Part shown: piece after piece, positions 1-12,500 of the stretch
Numbering within the stretch: position 1 is the first letter of the stretch
Layout: every line of letters starts with the position of its first letter
From: Solanum dulcamara
Lineage: Eukaryota; Streptophyta; Magnoliopsida; Solanales; Solanaceae
Assembly (NCBI RefSeq): GCF_947179165.1
Contig: NC_077245.1
Span: 23,349,740-23,413,739, forward strand
Direction of reading: 5' to 3'
DNA: 64,000 nt
Position numbers and translations under genes: made by a program
The notes under the pieces: generated by a model
The model's input: the letters and a program-made list of their open reading frames with translations, nothing else
Database searches by the model: none
Told to the model about the DNA's origin: nothing

Positions 1-2315
1 CTTTTTGTGGAGGAAGAGTATTTTTACTTTGAGTTGGTGTTTATTTTAAGTCTTTTTAAATGTAAAAGTTTATGTTTTCTCTCCATTTGCATTTTCAGGA
101 GCTAAAGATAATTCAAAAGAAACTGAAAAACTTGTAGAAAGACCCCTGCTTTTTACAAAACAGGTATATTTGACCCGACCCATTTATTTATGGATATGAT
201 TAGCGTGTTTAATTTTTTTTGAACCCCCTTCATAAATTCCTGGCTCCGCCACTGATTTTATATATTGTAATTCTTATATATATAATAATAATTAAAATTA
301 ATTTTTTTTATTATTATTGAAGTACAACTATATTTGTCCAATCAATGACGAAAAATCAAAGTTGAATATCAGTTCTTTTTTCAAGATGTCAATGTTAATT
401 GTGGTGGAATCACGAGGGTGCCAGAAAAAGCTTATTTTTAAAGTGTCATAGGGACTTAAGGTGATATCTTCTAGATGAAGCGAAACGACTCTAGATGTAC
501 TTTAGAAGACAATCGTTTTACACCTAAGACTACTTAACTAGAGTTTGTAAAGACAACTGAAGTTAAGCTATCAAATGTGAATCTACAACCTTAGTTTCAC
601 ATCTCATTAATAAAAACACAATCAATCTTTAGTTATTAAGCATATTAAAATACTTTAAACTTTACTTTAGGCGCGTCGTTTTTAAAAATAAAGACCATCT
701 GTTCTGATTATGCCTAAGAGTAATATCCTTGCCATATTTTTTGTAGGATCCGACCCAATTTGTGGGATTCTATATTTGATAACGACTGTTTTATACTTTT
801 TCATAGGTGTAATTTGGGCGCATCAAATTTTGGTGTCGTTGCCGAAAAATATAAATTAGAAATTACTTGAAATGTAATTTTAACGCTTAGTCTTTATTTC
901 TCATATAGGTGAACTCCGTGTATGCGAAGATTTTCAGTTTTGAAAATAATATTGATTTCATTTCACCAATTGTTGATGTTTGTGATTATTTCGAGCTTCA
1001 TTGGATTAAATTCAGCTAAAATAATTAAGTATATGAAGTTTTTGGAGTAACTAATTGAAGTTGATAATGATAAAAATCAAATATGAATCGCAGATTCCTA
1101 AATAACAGATTAGAAGATTTATTATTATTGATGAGTCTATTTTACTTTCGGCTAAAAAATTGTAACGTACCTTTTGGACATTTTTGGAGTATAAGTTAGC
1201 TATGTGTATTTTTATGAAATTTGCCCTTAATTATATTGTTGCTGGTAGTCGCTTCCGTCAACCCAAGTCTAAAAGCAATTTTTTTGTTAATATTTTAAAA
1301 TAAATTTTACATATAAATTATTCAGCATTTTTTTGATTATTTTTTTATAAATTTTGAAACTTATCTAACTATTTGAATAAAAACTATCAAATTTATTAAA
1401 AAGAAGCTTAAAAATTGATTCAATTCGATTAATTACAATTTACAAGTGGGTTTTTTTCCTTAAAAATCAATGACACACCTGATTATGTAAACTAATATTA
1501 ATATCCGCGCAATGCATGGTCATTATAAATTAAAATCGAATTGAATCATTTAATAAATTATTATGCATTTAAAAATAAAGATAAAAAATTATACAAAATC
1601 TTATGGTCTTAATACAAATGAAATTAGGCATGTGAGTTGAGATATGTCTCATTAATTTGTCTTTAATATGATAATTTCACTTGTCATTTTCACTTTCATA
1701 TACTTTATTTTCGTCAAACCTAAGATAGTATTGAAAAAATAAACATAAAATAATTTCAAGCTTAAAAGATACAAAGCAAGATTTGTAGTAATATAGGAAA
1801 AGTAAAATTATTGAGCACGAAACTATAATTTCGTTTGATTTGTTTTTATTTTATTTTTTTAAAATAATGAATGAAAATAGTACATATTAGAATAAGATCC
1901 TTTTAGTTTGATGAAGGATACTATTTTTCACAATATTGCCAATGCTCTCGATGTATTTTTTTCCCCATAATTTTTTACAGTAATAGATGAAGTTATTTCG
2001 TCCATTCTTCCAAGTATAACCAATATTGATCTGCATATTTCGTCCAATACTTCCAAAGAAAATTAGTCATACACAACATTTAGTAGGTGTCCTGTCACAA
2101 TAACTTAAATGCTAAATTTATTTTTGATAATTAGTTTCCGATGAAAATTTCTCTTGAATTTTTATTCTATAACACCATTAGAGAATAACGTTCAATTCAT
2201 TATTTGATCATCTCTACTTTACACGTTTTGGTCTTTAATGACGTTATTCAGTAATTTCAGCCACTTCTTTCTTTATCCTTGTTGTTGTCATTGCTCAATT
2301 TGCTCCGCTGAAAAA
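1..2315. other. AT-rich intergenic spacer
   Basis: No coding region or RNA gene can be supported here. The stretch is AT-rich with many short homopolymer runs and stops in all frames. The only recognisable structure is a possible transposon terminus near 221-254, listed separately. The right border is set by the target-site duplication of the copia element that starts at 2316. Confidence 0.6.
221..254 (-). mobile_element. Possible terminus of a non-autonomous transposon
   Basis: Read on the minus strand this segment begins CAGTGGCGGAGCCAG and continues into an AT-rich run ending GGGGGTTC. That GC-rich word followed by AT-rich sequence recurs at the ends of dispersed repeats in Solanaceae and other plants; this is recalled, not searched. 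Only one end is visible, so the element would extend left beyond the window or is truncated. Superfamily is uncertain. Confidence 0.35.
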
Positions 2316-2785
2316 TGATGAAATAATGAAGAACTTGTGAAATTTTTTCTTGTATTTTCTGCTATATTTCTTTACAATCTACTCTAGAATTTATATACAT
2401 TTGTATGGAATCTAATCTTGTAACAGAATGGACAAGTGTCCCAATTTCTGTTGTAACCTCCTAACAACTTAAAAAATAAATAAATGCTACACAAATAAAA
2501 TAAACATTATGTATGTACAGGTCATATAACTATTGGGCCTTCATCTACTATCCATATAATATTTCCTGTCAGCCCAACTCAAAACTGAAATCCAAAAATC
2601 TGAAAGCCCAATTAAAGCATATCCTCAGTCCATATCCTCTTGCCCCAACATAAAAAAATATTTGAAGAGGATCTAGACACTTCTATTTGTACGAAGTGGT
2701 CTTGAGCCTCTTCATCTTCTTATCTTCCTCTTCATCTTCTTATCTTCCTCCTTCAACATATCTCTGAGAGAGATAAATCACAACA
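2316..2785 (-). repeat. Copia-1 3' LTR (470 bp)
   Basis: Begins TGATGAAATAATG and ends TCACAACA on the plus strand. It matches 7335-7828 except for three substitutions and two missing 12-bp blocks (near 2487 and near 2607). The second missing block lies between short GCCCAA-type repeats, suggesting slippage deletion. It is the 3' LTR because the element reads on the minus strand. Confidence 0.95.
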
Positions 2786-2797
2786 CCCCCCCTCAAG
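2786..2797 (-). other. Copia-1 polypurine tract
   Basis: On the minus strand this reads CTTGAGGGGGGG immediately before the 3' LTR, the expected place and composition for the plus-strand primer of an LTR retrotransposon. Confidence 0.85.
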
Positions 2798-5700
2798 TTG
2801 GAGGGGAGAATGAAACACCCAACTTCTCTAATAATCGATGATGAAGCGGGCTAGTGAGCGATTTGGTAAACAGATCGGCAAGCTGTGAGTTCGATTTGAC
2901 AAAAGAGAGGGAAATCAGACCAGCAAGGTACTGTTGACGGATGAAGTGACAGTCAAGTTCAACATGCTTCGTCCGTTCATGTAAAACTGGGTTCTTTGCT
3001 ATGTGGATGGCAGCGAGGCTATCGGAATGTAAAGGAATAGTCAAGGAAAACGAAACAGACAGATCGTCAAATAGGCGGACTAACCAGGTAAGCTCAGCTA
3101 CAACTCGTGCTCAGCTACAACTCGTCGCATGGAACGATACTCAGCTTCAGCTGAGCTAAGAGAAATAGAAGCTTGCTTTTTAGATTTCCATGAAATAGGT
3201 GAAGAACCAAGTGAAATATAAAAACCACTAACAGATCGGCGTGAATCTGGACAGGTCCCCCAATCAGAGTCACAAAAAGCGAGGAGTTTGTAGCAGGAGG
3301 AAGAAGTCATGTACAAACCAAGTCCTGGGTCCTTCAAAAGATAGCGCAACACCCGAAAGGCAGCAGTAAGATGTGGTTCACGAGGATCTTGCATAAACTG
3401 GCTCAAATGCTGCACAGTGAAAGACAAATCAGGCCTGGTGTGAGTAAGGTAACTCAACTTACCCAATAAATGCCTATAGAGAGTGGGATCTGTGATGGGT
3501 GTGCCTGTTTGAGCTTGTAACTTGATGGTAGAATCCAAAGGAGCAGAAACAGGTTGAAGATTTAATGAATCAAACTCATGGAGTAGATCAAAAGTAAACT
3601 TCCTTTGAGATAGAACAAGACTATGAGATTCTCGAACAACTTCCATACCAAGAAAAAAATGCAAATTTTCCAAATCTTTGATGCGAAACTCCTTATCCAA
3701 AAACATCTTAAGGGAATGTAATTCAGCTGGATTGTTCCCAGTCATGATAATGTCATCCACATAAACCGCAACAATAGAAATGAAATCACCTTCCTTCTTT
3801 ACAAACAGAGAATAGTCATTTAAGGAGTGTTTGAATCCTTTGAAACTGAGAGTAGAGGTCAGCTTTGAATACCACTGTCTGGAAGCCTATTTAAGTCCAT
3901 AAATGGACTTTTGCAGCAAACAGACATGGTTAGGTGAAGGAGGTGAGATACCTGGTGGAAACTTCATGTAGACTTCCTCATCCAAATCCCATGTAAAAAG
4001 GCATTGTTGACATCTAGTTGAAAAAGACCCTATCCTTTCTTAATTGCCAAAGCCAAAATACACCTTATGGTCGTCATTTTAACCACAGGTGAAAAGGTCT
4101 CATTATAATCCACACCTTCTCGTTGAATATCTTCTCTAATCACCAATCTAGCTTTAAGTCTTTCAATACTCCCATCTGAATGTTGTTTGACCTTGTAAAC
4201 CCATTTACAGGGTAAGGCTTTCTTTCCGGTAGGCAAAACAACGACATCCCAGGTATTATTTAACTGTAAAGCTTCAATTTCTTTGTTCATAGCTTCTTGC
4301 CAACTAGGATGATAAGAAGCCTGTGCATAGCTAATAGGTTCTTGGATAGTAGATATAGATTTAAGCATATCTTGATTAACAGAAGATAAGTGACTAAAAG
4401 AAAAACATGCAACATTAACTGGACTAAAAAAATTGTTGGAAGTCATGTCTGTGTGTGTGATAGCATTGCAGATATAATCTCTGAGATAGGAAGAAGTTTT
4501 TGGAATCCTAGAGGACTGTCTAACTATGGTTTCAACAAGAGGTTCAGGAGAAATAGGAAGAGGGGAGTGAGAGATAGCAGAAGAGGTAGAACTAGTGATA
4601 GGATTAGTAAGAGGGGATATAAGATCTGTAGTGACATTGCAATCATCAGAAGTAGTATTAAGACCTGGAGACACAAAATTATCAGTTGAAATAGTTTCTG
4701 GATTCTCATGAGAAAACAGATTTGGAGGATGGTGGGGAGTAGGAGAAGAGAAAGGATAAAATTTCTCATGAAAAACAACATTTCTAGATACTGAAATTTG
4801 CATAGTCTTAAGATTCAGAACCTTGTAGCCTTTTTTATTGAAAGGGTATCCTATAAATACACATGGCAGAGCCCTTGGATCAAATTTAGATCTCTGATTT
4901 GATAGAGTAGACACAAAACACAAACAATCAAAATACTTTAAATGAGAATACAAAGGCTTTGTGTTAAACAAAAGTTCATAAGGTGTTTTATAGTGTAAAA
5001 CTTTAGATGAAAATCTGTTTATAAGATAAGTGGCTGTTAAAACACATTCTCCCCAGTAGGTGATAGGTAAGTGAGATTGAAATAGCAAAGCCCTGGAGGT
5101 TTCTAGAAGATGCTTGTATTTCCTCTCCACTACTCCATTTTGTTGTGGGGAAAATACACATGTGGTTTGGTGTATAATGCCTTTAGAGGATAGAAAATCT
5201 GATTGGATTTTACCACTTCCTAATTCAAAAGCATTGTCTGATCTTATTATCTTTACATGAGAATGGAACTGCCTTTCCACCATGCTTAAGAAGGATTGCA
5301 ATATTGAAAATGCATTTGATTTTGTGCTTAACAAATGAGTCCAAGTAGCTCTTGTAAAGTCATCTACAATAGTGATAAAATATTTAAAACCATCATGAGT
5401 AGGAGTTTTGTATGGTCCCCAAGTGTCTATGTGTATCAAGTCAAAAGCAAATTTGGATGTGATAGTGCTTAAAGGAAAAGGCTGCCTTGTTTGTCTAGTC
5501 ATAGGACAGATAATACAAGGCGAAGTAAATTAGAACAAGGAGAAATTGAAACAATATTTTTCATATTACTCAAAGGAAGGTGACCCAGCCTGTAATGCCA
5601 TAGTTTCTCTTTTACACTTGGATCAAAAACACTAGAAAAGACAGAAAACACAGACACTGAATTGGAAATACAAATGGACTGATCCTTAGGTAAGTTAAAA

Positions 5701-6134
5701 CTAGAATTAGACAAACTACTAGAAATTGCTGGCTGATTGGTCTTTAAGATGTAGAGTCCTCCTTGTTCTTTACCAAACACCTGAGGGTTCCTCATTGAAA
5801 GGTCCTGCAAAAGAAAACAGGCACTAGGTGTGAAGAGAAGAAACTTTCTGAGTTGTTTGCACAATTTATGTGCAGACAACAGATTAAACCTGAAAGAGGG
5901 TATATAAAGTACATCATGTAGAATAAACTTAGAGGAAAGGTAGACAGAGCCTGAATAGGTTACTTTGACCCTTTGAGAATTTGGAAGATTTACCACAATA
6001 GGCTCAGAAAATGTTTTCAAATTAGTGAACAAACTTCTGTTAAAAGTCATATGCTCAGTTGCTCCACTATCTATTATCCAAGATCTATTATCAACATTGA
6101 ATATGCAAGCATTGGAGTTAAAAAATTTAGTCAT
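2793..6134 (-). pseudogene. Copia-1 pol (protease, integrase, RT, RNase H), broken
   Basis: Copia-type polyprotein in several frames. In reading order: protease with the DSGATEHM active-site motif (about 6065-6035); GAG-pre-integrase motif LWHYRLGH (about 5600); integrase core with HIDTWGP and later SDNAFE (5480-5200); RT beginning near 4280; the YVDD-box equivalent (DDIIMTGN) near 3760; RNase H with CDSDWGTC and SAEAEYRS (3290-3130), finishing at 2793. Visible breaks: a 1-nt frameshift near 5530, TAG in place of Trp at 4030-4032, a 1-nt loss in a G run near 3988, TAG in place of Gln at 3887-3889, and a 17-bp tandem duplication at 3092-3125 that shifts the RNase H frame. The gag/pol frame change near 6130-6200 may be another indel, since plant copia elements usually have one gag-pol frame. 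Confidence 0.92.
3092..3125. repeat. 17-bp tandem duplication inside RNase H
   Basis: Two exact adjacent copies of a 17-bp unit (3092-3108 and 3109-3125) beginning GCTCAGCTACAAC. Seventeen is not a multiple of three, so this duplication shifts the RNase H reading frame and separates the frame ending at 3098 from the one starting at 3044. Confidence 0.95.
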
Positions 6135-7257
6135 ACCAGCACAAGTTAGATTTGCAGCATTTTTCAGTGGAACCTGCAGTTTGCTGGTTCATTTTGACTT
6201 GTTCCAAAAGTTGCAAAATCTGAGAAATATTGTCTTGACTCAAGCACTTTGCCTCCCTGTTCCCTCCTGATTGTTGTGGATCATCTGCTAAACTGAATGC
6301 GTTGTTAGATTGAATACTATTTTGAAACTTTCTTTGCTTTGTAAATTTGAAATCAGCTGGAAAACCATGAATCTTGTAACATTTGTCAATAGTGTGTCCT
6401 AGTTTCTTGCAGTAGTTGCAGTAAATTGTGGTTTTCTTAGTGTCATAGGCAAGTTTTTGATTCTTATGATCATTAAACCTCCTGGGTTGTTGGTTAGCTG
6501 CCATAAAAGAGGATGATTCCCCTGGGTAATTAGGGGTTGCATGAATTTCTCTCTGTTTTTCATCTTGAATAACCAAAGAGTAGGCCTGCCCAATACTAGG
6601 AAGGGGTGAAGACAACAAAATATTACTCCTTACTCCTATGAAAGTCTCATTCAAACCCATCAAAAATTGCAAGAGTCTCTCATCCTGATGTGCCTTCACA
6701 GTCTTCTCTTTTGCACCACACTTACACTCACATACACATGCTGAAAAAGTATTCATTGCATCTAGTTCATCCCATAAACTTTTCATTTTTGTGAAATAGG
6801 TAGAGATGCTAAGGTTTCCTTGTGTCAGTGCATTTAATTCCTTTTGAAGTTGAAATAATTTTGTCCCATTTGCCTGACCAAATCTATCTTCCAGGTCAGA
6901 CCAGAGTAATTGTGCACTATGGGAGTACAACACACTTTCAACAATTTCTTTTGATAAAGAGTTCAGCAACCAAGAGAGTACCATATTGTTGCATCTTTCC
7001 CAAGCTTTCTGGAGTATAAGATCAACAACTGGAACAGTTAGAGATCCATCAATGAATCCTAACTTGTTCTTAGCTGAAAGGGCTATGATGACAGTCCTTG
7101 TCCATCCTCCATAGCTTCTACCATCAAAGAGAGCACCCACCAAATTCATCCCCGGATAATCTGATGGGTGTATGTAGTAAAGATGAGATGAATCCACAAC
7201 ATTAGTTGTAGTGGATCCTTCATTCCTTTCATCAGAAGAAGAACTATCTCTAGGCAT
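6127..7257 (-). CDS. Copia-1 gag (capsid/nucleocapsid)
   Basis: Uninterrupted 376-codon frame beginning about 75 bp inside the 5' LTR. The N-terminal part (residues about 25-75) has the HPSDYPG...W...ALSAKNKLGFIDG pattern of plant copia gag proteins; the central region (about 75-230) matches the UBN2/retrotran_gag type. A CCHC zinc knuckle lies at about residues 280-293 (CNYCKKLGHTIDKC), which would bind the element RNA. The last residues run out of frame with the downstream protease, so the C-terminus is probably shifted by an indel. The gag part looks capable of encoding a particle protein, whereas pol does not. Confidence 0.9.
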   Translation of the reverse strand: MPRDSSSSDERNEGSTTTNVVDSSHLYYIHPSDYPGMNLVGALFDGRSYGGWTRTVIIALSAKNKLGFIDGSLTVPVVDLILQKAWERCNNMVLSWLLNSLSKEIVESVLYSHSAQLLWSDLEDRFGQANGTKLFQLQKELNALTQGNLSISTYFTKMKSLWDELDAMNTFSACVCECKCGAKEKTVKAHQDERLLQFLMGLNETFIGVRSNILLSSPLPSIGQAYSLVIQDEKQREIHATPNYPGESSSFMAANQQPRRFNDHKNQKLAYDTKKTTIYCNYCKKLGHTIDKCYKIHGFPADFKFTKQRKFQNSIQSNNAFSLADDPQQSGGNREAKCLSQDNISQILQLLEQVKMNQQTAGSTEKCCKSNLCWYD

Positions 7258-7322
7258 TGTAAATTAGTTTATGGACTTACAAAAAAAAAATGATTGACAG
7301 TAGAATGATTGAAATCAGACCT

Positions 7323-7334
7323 GCTCTGATACCA
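7323..7334 (-). other. Copia-1 primer-binding site (tRNA-iMet)
   Basis: The minus strand reads TGGTATCAGAGC directly against the 5' LTR. This is complementary to the 3' end of plant initiator Met tRNA, the usual copia primer. It fixes element orientation and the inner LTR edge. Confidence 0.95.
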
Positions 7335-7828
7335 TGATGAAATAATGAAGAACTTGTGAAATTTTTTCTTGTATTTTCTGCTATATCTCTTTACAATCTA
7401 CTCTAGAATTTATATACATTTGTATGGAATCTAATCTTGTAACAGAATGGACAAGTGTCCCAATTTCTGTTGTAACCTCCTAACAACTTAAAAAATAAAT
7501 AAATGCTGAAATTACAAATACACAAATAAAATAAACATTATGTATGTACAGGTCATATAACTATTGGGCCTTCATCTACTATCCATATAATATTTCCTGT
7601 CAGCCCAACTCAAAACTGAAATCCAAAAATCTGAAAGCCCAAATATAAGCCCAATTAAAGCATATCCTCAGTCCATATCCTCTTGCCCCAACATAGAAAA
7701 ATATCTGAAGAGGATCTAGACACTTCTATTTGTACGAAGTGGTCTTGAGCCTCTTCATCTTCTTATCTTCCTCTTCATCTTCTTATCTTCCTCCTTCAAC
7801 ATATCTCTGAGAGAGATAAATCACAACA
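7335..7828 (-). repeat. Copia-1 5' LTR (494 bp)
   Basis: Complete LTR with TG...CA ends, nearly identical to 2316-2785 and retaining the two 12-bp blocks missing there. A CTTCATCTTCTTATCTTCCT unit is repeated in tandem near its outer end (7750-7795), as in the partner LTR. Confidence 0.95.
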
Positions 7829-9118
7829 AAAAATAAGATTTTCTTGAACCTTTTTAATAAATTTGAAATTGAAAACACAAAAACAACATCTACAAATAAC
7901 TCTTCATAGTGAAGGCAACTCTGGGATGAAAGGAATATATATAGGCGCACTTCTAATAACTTCATCTAGTTAGTACATTAAAAAAATTTCATTAGAAGAT
8001 GTGATTGTGACTATTACTATTTTTTTATAAAAGACGTGGGCCATGGCTTAGGAATAAAGTTGGTCACAAATTTCTTCATAAAACACAGCTACACATAGTT
8101 CATTCCTATTAATCTCTACTTTGATGATCCTCCATCAAAATTTTTATTTACCTCTTCAAATGATGGTAAATCACAAAAGATAGGTATATTTTGTTCAATT
8201 TATCTTTACAAATATTGTATATTAAGTGAAAGTGTGATAAGAAGAACTCAACAATAATTTTTACTTATCTAGCATCGTCTCTGAGAGCAATGACATAACT
8301 AAGATGTACAAAGCTGATGGAAAGTTTTTCTTCTACAGATCACATTGTCCAAATGTCCAAATTCTGGATCATAGTGAGCATTGACAAACAACTGTAGATG
8401 AAATTTTGAGAGATAGAATAAGAACCAAAGTAAAAAACAGATTTGGAAAAATAAAGAGCAGGAATAGAAACAATTAAACAAAGGAAAGAGTGATTGCTTT
8501 TTAGCTTAAATGTCCACAGAATTTGAGTATATGGATAAGACATATTTGTCATCTTTGTTGAAGGTTCAGTTTTCTGGATTGCTTTGTAAATTCAAATATG
8601 TAAATCATTATCCACTCAAATTCAAAACTGTCAAATTTTAACTGCTTGGAAGTTGAATTTGATGGAACCAAATTGTTCATGCTTTTCTTATCTTTCTTTT
8701 ATCTTTTTGCAGTTACTAATTTTACCAATTGGTAACATTAATTTTCAATTTTAGAACTTTTTAAATAATTAAATATATCTCAACCAATAAACATTCCAAT
8801 TCCAATTAAGATAAAACACAAATACAATTTTCAATTTCCTTTTTTTAAAAATAAATAAATCTAAAAACGTTAAAATGCAATTCTCATAAACTATAAAAAA
8901 AATGTACGTATATTATATTGGAGATATTAGATAAAAGCATTTTTAACATCTCATTCATTGTAACTAACCCCATGATTTATATTTATTAATTTTGAAAAAC
9001 CTTACGATTCAACTTAAATTAAATACAACCATATGATGTAGCAAAATTTGAAAGAATGTTATACGAAATAGGTTTTTTTGAAAACAATGTATATTTAAAA
9101 ATTCAAATTATACAATCT
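7829..9118. other. Intergenic spacer, no gene seen
   Basis: AT-rich sequence without a supportable gene. The short minus-strand frames near 8300-8550 have no recognisable domain or neighbouring exon. Confidence 0.55.
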
Positions 9119-9568
9119 TAGTATAAAATATACTAACTTAACAAAATAAGGAGAGAGTAAAAGAAAAGAAAGAAGAACAGAGGAGAGAAAATGTCGTTAT
9201 GTTACAGTATCTCACACTTCAGAGCTTGGCTATATTTATAGCCACAAAAAGATGACAATTTGATGGGCAAGTTGCCTAGTGGGACATCCACTAGTGCCAT
9301 CTTTCAAAACACTCCCCATTGGATGTCTACGTGTAATAAAAAAAACTTTACAAGAAATAATATACATAGTTATCCTGAATACCCATAAATGTTATGCCTC
9401 ATTAAAACCTTACTAGGAAAAATCTAGTGGAAAAAAATCTAATGAAGAAAAAAGAGTACACACATCTGATAATACGCTTTGATTACTGCCTCATTAAAAA
9501 CCTTGTTAGAAAAATCCAGTGGGACAAAACCTAGACTAAGGAAAAAAGAGTGCAGCGCGTATTATATT
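9119..9568 (-). repeat. Copia-2 3' LTR (about 450 bp)
   Basis: Starts at about 9119 (TAGTATAAAATATAC) and ends before the C-run polypurine tract at 9569-9573. The start matches 14432-14509 closely. The outer third contains two diverged copies of a CCTCATTAAAACCTT...AAAAAAGAGT unit (9394-9453 and 9490-9550), a common arrangement in this type of copia LTR. The canonical TG terminus appears mutated to TA. Confidence 0.8.
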
Positions 9569-9596
9569 CCCCCTAATAAAGACATCATTTAATATC

Positions 9597-12500
9597 TCAA
9601 AGATGACACATTCCAATCTTGTATCTCAATTTCTCAAAGGTTGAAGTTGGCAAGGCCTTGGTGAACATATCTGCTAAATTATCACTTGAACGAACTTGAA
9701 CATCTATTTCACCTTTCTTTTGAAGATCATGGGTAAAGAAGAATTTTGGTGAAATATGTTTTGTTCTGTCTCCTTTGATGTATCCTCCCTTTAATTGAGT
9801 TATACATGCAGTATTGTCTTCATACAATATTGTTGGAGCGTCTCTTGTCAAAGAAAGGCCACATGTTTTTTGAATGTGTTAAGTTATTGATCTTAACCAA
9901 ACACATTCTCAACTTGCTTCATGAATGGCTATTATCTCTGCATGATTTAAAGAAGTGGCAATCATAGTTTTTTTTGTTGAACGCCATGATATAGTCGTAC
10001 CACTTCATGTAAATAAGTAGCCTATCTGCGATCGACATTTATGGGGATCAAACAAATATCCTACATCTATATAACCAATCAATTCTGCCATGGATTCATT
10101 TGAGTAAAACATTCCCATGTCTGTGGTCCCTCGGAGGTATCTAAATATATGCTTAATTCCATTCCAGTGTCTTCGCATTTGGGAAGAACTAAATCTTGCT
10201 AACAAGTTTACTTAGAAAGCTATATTCTGTCTAGAATTATTGGGAAGATATATTAATGTACCAATTGCACTAAGGTATGGTATTTCAGCACCAACAAGCT
10301 CTTCATCATTTTCATGAGGTCGAAATGGATCTTTATTAATATCAAGAGATCTCACAACCATTGGGTACTCAGTGGGTGTGCTTTATCATGTAAAATCTCC
10401 TTAAAATATTTTCTATATATGTTGATTGATGGACAAATATCTCATTTGCAAAATATTCAATTTATAGACCAAGACAAAATTGTGTCTTTCTGAGATCTTT
10501 TATTTCAAATTCTCTTTTCAGACAATTTACTACCTTTGAAAGTTTTTCAAGAGTTCCGATAATATTCAAATCGTCAACATATAGTGTTATTATGACAAAT
10601 TCAGATCCAGACCTTTTCATAAAGACACAAGGGCAAATTAGATTATTTTTATATCCTTCTTTTAGCAAATATTCGCTAAGATGAGTGTATCATATTCACC
10701 CTGATTGTTTCAGCCCGTATAAAGATTTTTAAAGTTTTATTAAACAAGTTTCCCGAGAATCTTTATATATTTCAGGCATTTTAAATTCTTCAGGAATTTT
10801 CATAAAAATATCGTTATCCAGAGAACTATATAAATAGGCTATAACGACATCCATCAGATGCATGTCAAGTTTTTTGTGAACTGACAGATATATAAGATAC
10901 CTGAAAGTGATTACATCCACCACAGGAGAATATGTTTCCATATAATCAATGCCAAGTTTTTGCGAAAATCCTTGTGCCACAAGTCGTGCTTTATATCTTA
11001 CGACTTCATTTTTCTCATTTGTTTTTCATACAAAGACCCATTTGTACCTCATGGTTTTATACCTTTAGGTGTTCAGACTATCGGTCCAAAAACTTTGCGT
11101 TTTTCAAGTGAAGCTAATTCAACTTGAATTGCATTCCATTTTGGCCAATCATTCCTCTATCTACATTCATTGACAAATTTTAGTTCAAGATCCCAATTTT
11201 GTTGCATTATTTCAATAGCAACATTATAAGCAAAATTACTGTCGACAATTATATTATTTTGGTTCCATATTTTTTCAGATGAGACATAATTTATTGAAAT
11301 TTCTTTATCATTTACAGGCGTCTTAACCTCTTTCAAGGTCTTATCAATTGTTATGTCTCCTCACTCTTCTTGAGCAGGTTTTTTTATATCATGACTATCT
11401 TGATTGTTTGCTTTTTTTCCTTTTTAAGGATTTTTATCTTTGGAACCGATCGATCTACCACATTTTAAATGTGGTTTAGACTCATTTACATTAATTAATT
11501 ATCCTAATGGAACATCAACTCAATTTGGAGCATTAACAACTGGAATATGAGATTTAGTATCTCTTGATAGGTCAGTGAATGCATCTGACAGTTGATTTGC
11601 AATATTTTGCAAATAAATTATCTTTTGAACTTCTAGTTCACATTTACTTGTATGAGGATCTAAATGAGATAGTGATAATGCATTCCAATCTATTTCTCTT
11701 TCCAGCTGCTTATTTTTCTCCCTCATGTTGGTTATACTAATTCATCAAAATGACAATCAATAAATCTTGCAGTAAATAAATTTCCAGTCATAGATTTCAA
11801 ATATTTTATGATAGAAGGAGATTCATACCTAACATATATCCCCAATCTTCTTTGGAGTCCCATCTTTGTGCGTTGTAGTAGAGAAATTGGAATATATATT
11901 ATACATCCAAATATTCTAAGATGAGAAATGTTAGGCTCCTAACCAAAAGCCAATTGTAATGGGGAGACTTTATGATGACTTGTGGATATGATCCGCACAA
12001 GACTTGTTGCATCCAAAATAGCATGATCCCATAATGAAATGAGAAGTTTTGTTCTCATAAGCATTGGTCTAGCAATTCTTTGAAGACATTTAATTAATGA
12101 TTCTGCTAGACCATTTTGAATATGAATATGAGCAACCGGATACTAAACTGTTATCCTAGTGGACAAACAATAATCATTAAATATCTGAGATGTGAACTCA
12201 TCAGCATTATCAAGACGACTTGTCTTTATTGCATAATCTGAAAAGTGTGCTCTTAACTTAATTATTTGAGCAAGTAATCTCGCAAATGTCATATTTCGAG
12301 TTGATAATAAGCATATATGTGACCATCTTATAGATACATCTATTAAAATAATATAATATTTAAATGGTCCACATGATTGGTGAATGGCCCCATATATATC
12401 ACCCTGTATACGTTCCAGAAATATTGGGGATTCAATGCCCACTTTAATTACTGATGGTCTAGTAATCAATTTGCCTTAACAACATGCAGCACAAGAGAAT

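Larger units (their letters stand above)
2316..7828 (-). mobile_element. Copia-1: young full-length Ty1/copia retrotransposon
   Basis: A structurally complete 5.5-kb LTR retrotransposon. It is flanked by AAAAA on both sides (2311-2315 and 7829-7833), has LTRs with TG...CA ends, a tRNA-iMet primer-binding site directly against the 5' LTR (7323-7334), a polypurine tract against the 3' LTR (2786-2797), gag with a zinc knuckle, and pol in copia order (protease, integrase, RT, RNase H). The LTRs differ by three substitutions and two 12-bp indels over about 470 aligned bases, so insertion is recent. Coding capacity is nevertheless broken by at least two nonsense codons, several 1-nt frameshifts and a 17-bp tandem duplication. 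It could only move with proteins supplied by another copy. Confidence 0.95.

Noticed and set aside
4390..4689. 99-codon plus-strand frame
   Set aside because: Shadow of the Copia-1 integrase/RT linker on the opposite strand.
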